Below, in pieces: positions 34,601 through 46,600 of a stretch of DNA of 64,000 nucleotides (position 1 is the first letter of the stretch; each line of letters opens with the position of its first letter). The notes under the pieces are model-generated. The model did no database searches and was not told where the DNA came from. It saw only the letters and a list, made by a program, of their open reading frames with translations. The DNA comes from Siderastrea siderea. Taxonomy: Eukaryota; Cnidaria; Anthozoa; Scleractinia; Rhizangiidae. The position numbers and the translations under genes were made by a program. The stretch lies in contig OZ034968.1 of the NCBI GenBank assembly GCA_964030785.1, forward strand, positions 66,815,899 to 66,879,898. The letters are read 5' to 3'.

Positions 34601-37600
34601 CCCCCCCCCCCCGGGTTCCCCCCAAAAGATCAGCCAGGACTCGAGACTAACTTTTCAGGTTAGTAGCCTAGTGGCTAGTGAGAGGTTTGATTTCACTAGC
34701 CAAAATACATTTTCACTAGCCAGACTTTTTTTGCATAATCGTGCACTGTGTTCAATATGTATAATTTTTGGCCGAGTTAAGTACTGTAAACATGCCTCTC
34801 TGTAATCTCAAGAGTCAAGAACTTGAATGTTGACCATTCTTTCCAACGGTTAAAGATCCTCACAGTATTCGTGCGTTCAGGGTAAATTCGTAGGCACGAT
34901 GTTATTCACGCCTCTCTTTTCCGTGTCGGTGATTATGACCAATATCTAGAAAAGTTAACCTTATATGAGCTTGTCATCGTGTGGAGAAACGTTGGGAAGA
35001 AGAGACTAACATTGTACGACATTTAAAGGTACGGAGAAAGACAAGACTGATATAGCAGTCAATTCACGTACAGAAAAATGTCTGTAAGAGGAGACTAGTA
35101 AATTATGAGCGTATTTAAGTACGGAGGAACGTTGAGGAGTCATATCGAACACGTTGGTTGTAAATGCACTACAGTAGGGAGAAACACTGCCAATGTACCA
35201 AGGTACAGAGACACGTTGAGGAGACACTGAGGACAATAAAATATGCAACTACCAACTTACGGAGAAACGTCATTAGACAAAACTAATTCCGTAAGAACGT
35301 GTAACGTACGGAAGAACGCCGATCGGACAAGACTACTACGGTAGGACAATAAATTACGGAGAAACGTAGGGAAGACAAGTAATAATGCACAAACGTACGG
35401 ATTAACGTTAAGAAGACAAGACTAATACCATATGAACATACTAGCGTACAGAGAAACGCTAAAAAGTGTAGACTTATGGTACGAATGCAATAATACACTG
35501 AAAACCACGGGAAAATAAGACCAGTAAAGTGCGAACGTGGTAACGGCGTACGGAGAAACGTTGATAACGCAAGACTAATAAATCGACGAACGTGCTTCCG
35601 TACGGAGAAACGTTGTGAAGACAAGACTAATATCATACGAACGACGCTACGTAGAGAGAAACGGTGCATGGGAAGAGAAAGTAATATTGTACGAACGTAG
35701 TAATGATTGGAAATAAGTCGACAAAAAAGACTAAAGAATTGTGTGAATGTACTAACGTACGGAACTAGACCATTTTCATATGAATGAACTAACGGACCTT
35801 TGAAGGACACGTATGGTAAAACGTTCTTAAGACGGCTAATTTTGTTGGAATGTACTAATGACAGAGAAAGGTTGCCAACTGAGACAACATTTAGTAGGGA
35901 GAAACGCTGAGACGACAAAACAAGCACCATACGAACATTATGATATCCTTTTACGGAATAAGTTTTAGTTTCTGTTCTTCAATTTGCTTTGGGGATTGGA
36001 TCATCAGAAGCAAAATTTAGTTTGGTTTCCATATGGTACTTTGGTGCTTTGAAAATTTCACTAGCCAAAATGGCTAGTGAAAGCGCAAAACCTACTAGCC
36101 AAAACGGAATTTCTACTAGTCTGTGACTAGTTGGCTACCGTTAGTCTCGAGCCCTGTCAGCTTTGGAACTGCACGTATAAATGCACCAATCTCAATCTTT
36201 GCAAATTGTATAAACAGACAAATATAAAGTTATTGCTAAGGAGGCATGACTGTCATTTGGTCACATCCTACCCCCCAAAATGGAGTTTTAAGTTTTTTCA
36301 ACCTTCTTTAAGGAGACACCTCTCATGCGTAGACACTTAATGCTTGGTCCTGAGGTTAACTACCTATATGAGACTCTAAATTATGTGTAATTTAAACACA
36401 GAAACAAGAAAAGTAGTTATTGCAGATGGGTGATGTAGCAGCTCTCGCAAGGTCTCACATGAATGGCTCGCTACCCTTCGAGAAAACAATAGAACAAACA
36501 ATATGAACAATACCCCTAGCCCCAAACACAATAGCAGCTGCTACACTAGAGGACCACTAGAATTACAAGCTTACGAGAGCTGCTACACTACTGTTGCAGA
36601 TTGCCAAAAACAAACAAACAAGCAAAAACAAAGTAGGCATGTTTTATTGTTCTTTGGGCAGTTCTGCAGGAGAATGTCAACCATTTGTGCTTCTGGGATC
36701 ACACTCCTCAAAGCAAAATATCAAAAATGCAACCAAACAGTCCTCATTCAACAACAACACAACTGTGGCCAACAGTGGTATTGGTGGCAGTGCTGCAAGA
36801 CACATGGTAGTAATATTAGTTGACAAGTAGACATAAATATAGTAGTGGTGTACTGATCATTTATTAGTATCGACAGTTGTCCCCCAAAAAACTGAATAAA
36901 TGAATGCGAGAAAAGCAAGAAAAACAGAATACATATTTAACATCCTGGAGTCGGAGCAATCAAAGTATTTCTGATGATTGATTATGATATCATAACCAAT
37001 TCCCAACACTAAAAATTAATGTAGTGAACTCACTCATTGTGCTCCAGAAAGTCCTAAGAGTTGTGAAGGAAAGAAATTCTTGCTGACCAACCCCACCCCC
37101 CAGTTTTTGCATTTGTTTTCCTAGTTGAAACAAAATGATATTCAGAAAGTTTTCAAAACTTTATCAAGTAACACAGCACAGCATACAGCACTGTTAAAAC
37201 CATTTTTTTCTAAATGTCTGACATTTAAACTACTAACAGCTAAAGAATTTCATATCCATGAATGTTAACAGTTTTGGTGTACATATCATGATGTCTTGTA
37301 GGTTTGCTTTGCTGTGGACCCTAAAGGAACCTTGAGCTGTGCAAGAACCTACTTCTTGGAAAATGGATTTGTACCACTGCCACTGAATGTTACAGGGACA
37401 AAGTCATCAACTGGGCATAGTAAGGATTTGAGGTATAGCTGTAAGTAACTAATAATATTATTTTTCACTGGTCCTTTGATAAAGCTCACAGCATCTCTGC
37501 CTTTGTATTGTGGACACTCTCATCATAATTATGGGCACCTCAACTCTATTCCTTTGTGTCTATGTTGATGAGGCTCCACAGCACTTAACCCTTAAAGCCC

Positions 37601-40600
37601 CAAGAGTGACAATCATGCAATGTTACTAGTTAATCAAATATACGGGTCCTGACAATAAAGGAAATGATCATCAGTCTTGAAAGGTGGTGATGATTGATCA
37701 AATTCTCCCAAGTTCTCCATAACAAAATTTATGGAGAACAGTGAGGAGAATTTGCAGGTGGATATTGGGGCTTAAAAGGTTAAAGCTATGACCATTTGTT
37801 TTGCCATAGTAATTAGAAAAAAAATTGTTGTTGTCACCAGTTTGGTGACCTTTTTTTCCAACTGTGAAGTGCCAAGTTGAAAAGTTTTACTATGTACATT
37901 GTACCCACAAATTTTATGAGTATCAGTGTCCCTCGTAATAATGTTGCTGGCCTCTCTGTCCGTTTATTGATTATGAAAAACAATCTTGGCTTCCCAATTT
38001 GATTTCATCTTATGGCCTAGGATAGAATCATTTGGTGATCAGTTTTTCCCCTCTTGTAATGTTGTGCAGTGTCTTTCACTGAGGAAGAAACCTGTTTGAG
38101 ACTGGCGACCTTGTGACTAGTCAAGGATGCCACACTGGGCATTGCTGAACTGTGCAAACTAGTTTAGATGAGAGTAAAGTGTCTTGCCAACAGACACAAC
38201 ACACAGGTAGAACTGTCTGTACTCTGGATCTCAAGCCTTGTTAACCACCTTTAAAAATTGTTGTAATTGACAAAGTGTGATGTCCAGGTATACAAATATT
38301 GGCAGGGTATTTTCGTTATTTGCGTGTTGTCTAATAAGTTGAGACAAAACGGGGCAAGCAATCAAACTTGTCATTCAGTTCACCTGAATCATGATGATCT
38401 GGGGAAGAAACTAACGATCAGTACAAGTCGTTCTAGTCATTCAATTTTATTTTTTAAATCCGCTTTTCAGGTTGTTGACGGATCTTTACCTTTTGTCAAT
38501 CAGTGCTGTTGTAAAAGGAGTCGAGACATTTTCACAAACATTTAGCAAAGAAAAGGTACAATCATTTTGTAATTGATCACTGCAGTTGAAAAACCTGCCA
38601 TAATTAAACTGTTTCTCTTTTATTTTCTCTTGGTCTAGAGTTTCTTAACAGTTCTATCAGAGCTAAAGTCTGGTGTAGAGGAAAGAAACATTGAAGTGAA
38701 ATCCTCTTTTTTATCCAGCAATTTGGAATTTTCCATACAAGCTTGTGATTCTCTTGGAAGGTGTGTCTTGACTTGAGAATTTCCTTTTTATTCAAAAGGT
38801 ACTAAACACACATGTACAGAATGGAATATGATATGGTTTGGTTTCTTGTTTCTGTCAGGAATGTCAGTATTCAAGATGATAAACCAGTTTCTGCTGTAAA
38901 AAGAGTAAGCTCGCTGTTCATTACAATCCATGATTATATTTCTTTCTATGATAATAATCTACACTTGTAATGGAAAGATATATGAATGCTCGTGTCATAT
39001 ATGCCACACATTTCGCTGTGATGATGTTGAATTCAACCTTTACTTTCAGGCATGTTTGTACTTGTATGATGTCCCAAGCATGGAACACCCTGGACACATC
39101 TTAGGTTCTGTGGTATTTGGTGAATCATTTCTAGACTCAGCTGTCAGGACACTTGTACCAGGTATACATGGGTGTGCAATATGTATACTGTACCAGTGAG
39201 TAAAGTAGACAAAACACACATAATGCTGTTTTTAGGAATTTTGCCTGCAGACAGCAAATCTAGTACCAAACTTGGCGAGAAATTGTAAAACAAATAGTGT
39301 AATACAACGAGGATGAGTTATTTAAGTCTCAGCAAAAATAAAGAATTTTTTTGCCGTAATGTCAACCAATTTCATGCTGCTGGTTATTCTCCTGTTTCAA
39401 TATTGAGAGGGAAATGCCTGAAAACCTATTCTGTCAATTGTTTGGTGGGAGAGGTCAGGTGTCCAATAAGAGCAACCAGGCATTTGTGACAAATGAATAT
39501 TTTATTTTTCAAAATTAAATGCTACCTGACAATGTAAGTTTAATCTTTTAAGAATACGAAAAGCGTCTATGCAATGTGTTCTTAAAAAAGACACCTTTTA
39601 TGTATAATTTTAGGTTAGACACATGTACGTAGCAGAGAAGAAAACAAGCATACAGTCAGCAACTGTTAGACCTTACTGAATTTCTTGTTTGCAGACAGCT
39701 CAAGTGTATGGAGCAGCTCTCGAGTATTTTTGACAGAAAACATTCCCAGATTTGTTTCGTGGCAGGTAAAGCATGAGATACAGGTAGTAGAAATGCTACA
39801 CAGGATCTTAATAAGATCTAATTGCCTAAGTTCTTATAAGATCTTGTTGTCAGATCTCCTAAGATCCTACTCAGGGTCTTACTGGACCTAGAAGATCCTG
39901 TGAGATCCAGTAGAATCCTTTGGATGAATACTACCAGGGATCTGTCACCAAAGTATAGTTTATAAAAAAGTAAGTGCACATAAATTATTTTGTATATCTT
40001 TTATTTGTTTTCAACCAGGGATGTGGTGTTGAAAAGCAAATATCAGAGCAGATGGAGTCCTTTGCTAAGGTCTGACGGGATTTAATGTTGCATGGTTACA
40101 TGAAACATATGTAGTAGTGTTTGGGAAAATAGTTTCATTTGCCAGTATTGGACCTTTTATAGTATATGCATTTTTTTTATCATAACTTTGGTAACCATTG
40201 CAAGACTTAGTCTTGGGACTCTAAAGATGAATGCTATCCTTCATTTGGTTTGTTTAATTTTTGCTTTTGTGTAATCTGTCTACTTGGCAGTAATTTTGTA
40301 CAGCTACTTTAAACAAATACTGAAGATAACATGTATGTTGTTTTCTTCAGTCAAAGGCTGAAAATGAAATTTTGGGCAAGCAACTGCTTTGTGGCAGCCA
40401 AGTATTTATTTTAAGTCAAGTGAACAGATGGGAGGCAGGTTGGTTATTTATGTTACAAAATTTACAAAAAGGTTATAAAATTTAAATCTTCATCCATCTT
40501 CGCTCATTCTAATATAAGAAACAGAAAATAATGGCTTTGTGCTTCCGTAACATGATGCAAACGCACAAGAGTTTGGGCAATTTTGAAAGTCCTGTTAGAT

Positions 40601-43600
40601 AGTCACCCCCCTGTAGCTCTTCTACTCATAAACTTTAAAATTCTCTCAGTTTTCCTCTTGCATTTGCATGTTCAGAATACATTTATGTATATGAACACAG
40701 AATAGAATTATGTGAAGATCATCGCAGTGAAGGTGTGTCAACCTAAGCGGTTGAAAAGAAGAAACCTGAAAAAATTCAGGCTTGAATTTTTTCAGGTTTC
40801 TTCTTTTCAACCGCTTAGGTTGAAACACCTTCGCTGCGATGATCTTCACATAATTCCATCTTTATCCGCAGTTCAAATATATGAATTTCATATATTAATG
40901 TTCATATAATATGAACACACATGTAAAAAAATGTTGAGCATAGCATACACAAATAATTTTAGTATGGCTGACCTTGCACTGGAAGGTCAGGGGGCAGTTT
41001 CTACATTACATCGTTGCTCATAAGTATTAATAAAAACCTGGGGGTAAAAACTCATTCTTTTTCATTCTCATAATTCTATTTGTAACATTTTATTTTGATA
41101 GGATTCTTTGGAATACTAAATAAAAATGCTATCATTATTACCATCTCCTCTTATCTGTTGTACTGTTTTTCAGGTTCACTATACATATATGAGCAAGGCT
41201 TTCTGTTTGTTCATCCCAGAGTTGGCATTATTTCACTGCCAACATCCAAACTGTCTAGAGTTCAGTTTTATGACGAGGTAATAAATTGGTATCTTTATAG
41301 GATACTTCTTGTAAGAAGGAAATCAGACTTGAGATGTGAACCAAGTGCTACTTGATACCTGTTCAAATTAAGCTCGTGGGATTTCTTACAAAGTACAGTA
41401 GAGTGCTCCTGATAGCAAAATCAATGAATAATGTTTTTACTTGGAATAGGCATTTTTGCTTTACTCAGAATTTTGAACAGTACTGTAGTTTCTTTGGATT
41501 TAGTGTATTTTGCTTTAATTCCTGAGGGATGATTAAGACAGTGTGACTTCGATCAGCTTACAACTGTTGCAGTGAAACTTCTGTAGTGTGTGCTGCTCGC
41601 ATCACTGAAAAGAATTGTAAACAACTCACATTATTTATCATTGCCTCTGGTTATGACTCTCATAAGGTTATAAAACATGTTTCAAAATCCTACAACAATT
41701 GTAAGCAAGTTGTAGCTTTGAGTAACACAAAACAACTAGCATCTTCAGTAGGCTAGTCATCAGCATTTGCATGCAGCAAAGTTGTACTGTCTAAATCAGC
41801 CCTAAAACAGAAGGAGGAGAAGGAGCTCCCTCAATGATCTTGAGTGATCTCCCATAATAATAAAGCAGTGTTATCTCTAATTATCATCTTGTCTTCTTAC
41901 AGGGTTCTACTAGTATCATAACACTTCTGATCCTGACTTACCATGCTAGCCTGAAGAAGAACCTTCCGTGTTACCTGATAAATGATCAGAGTAGCTTGGT
42001 TCTAGCTCTTACACCTCACTCACGCATATACAGACAGTTTTACTCTGATGTTGTTCATCTTTGGAAAGAAAATCAACTGTCCAGCTTTCCACAGTTTGAA
42101 ACTATAACAGGCAAGTCCATCACACGAAGTGATTTTCAATTGATTGTTTTAAATCATTGCTTAACTTACTACTATGGCCAAAGAAAACATTCAAACAATC
42201 TAAGAAGCTCTTTAGAACTCAAAGTAAATATTTTTGTCAGGCACAAACGCAGGAAACCGAGTGTGAGCTCTGCTGGTGTTGGTTTTTACTTACGATTGTT
42301 TATTCAGAAAAAAATTTCTTTGACAATTTTAATTGAATACTACTCGAATAACCGAGTTATATTAATTGATTACTCTGCTATGGAAATAATTTGGAAGCAC
42401 TTTACCCACTCTTATCAACCTCTGGTATACAATTTATGGATTGTACAATTTGTGAATTCTCCAGTTGTACTTTTTCATTTTTTGGCTGAATTGTTAGTAG
42501 CAGTTGTAATGTGTACTGTAATTTGTGTAGTTAGTGTACCGTGTTGTTAACTATAGTTTAGTGTGTGTTTTTGTGATGTAATATGGCCATGTCATGCACT
42601 GTTGTGGAGCAGTCAATTAAGTTAATTGCATTGAAACAAAACCTCTGGTGGGGAAAGTGTCTAAGGTGGCTTAGTCACATTGGGCGATTCCAGAAAATAT
42701 CCGTACCATACCACGGACGGCTTCCATATTTTAACCCCCCTTGCCTTCAGAATTTCCAAAATGTGTTATTCCCCCATGCCCTCGGATTTCCATAATCGTA
42801 TTAACCCCCCCTCCCGTTCGGATTTTCCATTTTTTCGTCAGACCCTTAAGGCCACTAATTTGCCCAATTTCGGTTATTTTACGGAAAAATATTTCTAATT
42901 ACTCTACTTCTGTTCCGTACAAGTACAACTGGTTATAGAGGGAGTCGTCCTGACTCTGAAAGTTCTGGAATGAAAATTTTTACAAAAAATTAAACGTTTT
43001 CTCCTTACCGCTGTTCAACAGACTCAACCTTAGTTAACTTTACATTGCCCCAAACTGGTAAAGAACATTAAAATAAGAATATCGTGTGATGAACGTGTGT
43101 CCTCGCGGAAGATATTACGATCGAGTATATTTTGTTTCCGCCATCTTGAATTTGAGCCATCGGGGTCAGCAGTCACTCCCAATCTCAAAATCTGCAAAAA
43201 TCCGACAGGCGTATCGCAGGCGCCCCTTAGAAAGGGACTGGCGCGAGTTTTCGACGTAAGAAATGTACAAGCGGTAAGAAACATAGATTTTTCATATTTT
43301 ATTAATCGATCAGACAAGAAATTAATCAACGTAAGGCCTCTAGAGCTTAAAATGCAACCTATATTTTGCCAGTTTTCCTAATGAAAACGAACACATGCCT
43401 GTCGATCGATGCTTGACTTGTATTCTGCTTCCGCGGCGCGGTCGTCTGCAATGTCGCCAGTTCGTGCTCTATTTACAAACTGATTTAAAACGTCCATAAA
43501 AAAGTGCTTTCAAGGAATACATTCTTGTCTGTCTCCTGTGTAAATCCCAGATCTAAACCCCCCCATGCCTTCAGAATTCCACTCGTAAGTATCCCCCCAT

Positions 43601-46600
43601 GCCTTCGGATTTCCAGTTCTAAGAACCCCCCCTTGCCCTCGGAATTCCGAAAAGCCGTCCGTGGTATGGTACGGATATTTTCTGGAATCGCCCATTGTTT
43701 GCATGTCACCAACCTGTGCTAGCTTGCAGACACTTTTCTCACCTGGAAGAAGACAGGGCCGAGAGCAAATGAGGTGAAGGAATGCTGCTGTGATTTGGGA
43801 TCCAGGGGAGACAACAGTTCTCCTTGAGCAGGCAGTTAGCCTTTTCCAAAACAGACGGATGTGGAAACCCATTGGAGCAATGGTGATGATGAGAAGAAAT
43901 TTCAATCTATTCCTCAAATTTGCAAAAGATTTAGAAAATGTTTCCCCCCTCAAAAAAAAAAAGCGAAATTAAGAGGTAGCAAACATTTCCTGTAGTAAAG
44001 TAATCCCACACTCTTAAAGTGTTTGTATTGCATGCTTCTTTCTAATTAACTCTCTTTTACTTGTTTTTGTGACTACACAGATTTGCCTGTTCATTTGAGA
44101 GAACAGTTGAGTAGCATTTTTGTTTTACATCATTCCTTAATTAAAACTCATATCAGTTTTTAGAAACGTTTACAGAGTTTGGGTGGCTTTGGCTTTGTCT
44201 CTACTGTAGGTACAACGTTTTCAGGGGGAAATTCTCTTTCATGATGCTTATATTCAGTGATCACTTACATACAGTAAACACTGGCGTATAAGCTGCACTC
44301 GCAGATAAGCCGCACCCCGAGTTTAGAAGCCCAAGATTTGGAGAAAAATTTTTTGTCAAAAATTCATAGCCGCGTCATTTCATTTAAGCTTAAGCTTATT
44401 AAGAACTTAAATGAACATATTGGCTGAAGTGAAGTCCTTTTCACTTTCTAGTCTGAATAAGACTCAAACACGCATTTAATCCTTATAACAAGTATCAAAA
44501 TGGTATGTTAACGTACTTGAACACAAGACCGCTTTCCCTGATGAACTTTTCCCTAGCATTTTTCCAGTTAAAGCCATTCAAGTGCGAAATTTGTGAGTAA
44601 GTTTGTTCGGCCATTCGGTTGCGTATCTTGGCTTATAAACCAGGCATTTAATGAGAAGAGAGAAAATTGGTGACAAGTGTTCTTGCTTTGTTCATTCACA
44701 AGGGAAATTTTAGCGATTTCTTCAGCTGTTCGTGGCTTCCATCACTGTTACATGTTTACAAGGATATTTGGAAGCCATATCCATAGTTCGATAATTGCTT
44801 TGGCAAATTTGCCATCAAAGTTGTCAACAATGGAGAAACAGTGGGACTTTTACCACGCAAGTTCTCGAAGACAGCGTGGTACCGTTTTGACTTTGTTTAG
44901 GTGTTTTGGGGATGATATCATGGTAAATTACAGATTTTTTTCCAGATGTTCTCGCAGATAAGCCGCACCCCCGATTTTGAACGAAGTTTTAGGGTAAAAA
45001 GGTGCGGCTTATACACTGGTGTTTACGGTACGTGACAAATCGGTCCCCTTCAACAGGCTAGAGGAACTGGCCCTTACTGGATTTACGCTGCTTACAACTA
45101 GAAAACATTTTAAGAGAGCTGATTGTCATTAATTTAAATTTTCAGACATTTGTGTTTACAAAATCAGTTAAAGCTACATAATCCAACTGTCATCCAGGAT
45201 CTTTCTTCTGCTGAGGGCCTTTTGCCAAATTTGAAAAGGTGGGTAGAGTTCAAGATATTACTTTGACACTTTGATTAATATTGAGGTATTAGTTAAGTCC
45301 CATACTTAAGATACAAAAAAAAGATTCAAAGAAAGTCTGTGTACTTTCTTACAGCAGTAGCCTTTAGTGGTCGTCTCCTTAATTCCCATGACCTTTTCTC
45401 ATGATTATGTACGTGTTGTGGCTCAATTTTATATTGGTTCAAATTTTTTCGAACCAGTTAAAGTATTAGTTTATATATTAAAGTACATTTTGAAGCACAA
45501 CATACACATTGATATTGTGAAGAAAAAATTTGATGCTGATTACTCTTGGGGCTTAAAGGGTAAAGCCCCTTAAACCTTAACCTAAAAACCAAGGACACGC
45601 ACCTAACCCAATATATTTTTAATCAAAATGCAATTTTTAAGTATAGCTTCGACACTTTTGACTATTACATTTGCTGTCTTTCACTTTATTATCACACTAG
45701 ACACTCTCGTCTGTGCTTATTCTGGTATTATGCAGGATCTATGTCACATAATGAATCTAGTAAAAGCGACCTAGCCCGCCATGTGTCTTTCTGTAGCCCA
45801 GTGCTTAGAGCATTTGACACATGTGTGGAAGGTCATTGGTTGAACTCTCGTCGGGACCCAAAGGTTATTCTTTGGATTCCATTCTTGTAACAAACTGAAT
45901 GCAGTTTACAGTCAAACCTCGATTATCTGGACCCCAATTATCCGGACTTTTCTCTGGTGTCTCGATTTATTTATCCACATTTAGGAGTATGGTTTCAACA
46001 ACTTCAAGCGGAAAAAGTGTGACTAATTTGTTGAAACATGCTTCGTTTACTGCACATTCCCCAGTGAAACCTGATTGAGGACAGTATCATAAAAGATGTT
46101 GCAAAGCGTGAAACCATTTTAGCCGCCTCGAAATACAGTTTCCTTCGACAATACCCGCCTTGATTGCTCACCTAAAGCTTGATGGTGTGTTCAGTTTTGA
46201 GTTAAGTCAAGAAAATATCCATTCTTCTTGATTATCAAGACTATTTTCTGTGGACCCAACGAGTCTGGATAATTAAGATTTGACCTCTTTTACTTTTACC
46301 TGTTCATGATTCTGTTTTGTATTTCCAGTTTCTTGTGTCACCTCTCTGTAAGTAGTTCATTTGCTGACAAACCGATCAAGTCAGATGATCTACCAGTGTT
46401 GTTAGGAACCCACCCTGCTGTTGAAGACAAGCAGTCACGAGATTTTGAGGTATGCAAATAATGTAAGGATAATTCTGCCTCCTTGCAAAATAAATGTATT
46501 TCCTCGATTAATAGCCCAAATACAAAATTTAGAAAGCCTACCCTATTTGTCTATTGATATTGTTTCCATAGCGAAATATATTTTTGGCTTCTCAAATGTG

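Noticed and set aside
35283..35930. 215-codon minus-strand frame as a gene
   Set aside because: It spans a degenerate tandem array inside a transposon; the repeated motif mirrors the DNA unit.
36594..36661. DNAAF9 exon 14 starting earlier, or at 36670
   Set aside because: Upstream sequence is CAAACAAACAAGC-type simple repeat; the 36669/36670 acceptor gives the wrong phase with exon 13.
40646..40909. Mirror-image frames on both strands as two genes
   Set aside because: They are the product of one palindrome.
41996..42550. 184-codon plus-strand frame as a gene
   Set aside because: The first part is DNAAF9 exon 24; after the GC donor at 42111 it is intronic read-through with no family similarity.
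43510..43953. 147-codon minus-strand frame
   Set aside because: It runs across the right end of the 1-kb TIR element and flanking intron; the N-terminal part has no recognisable family.
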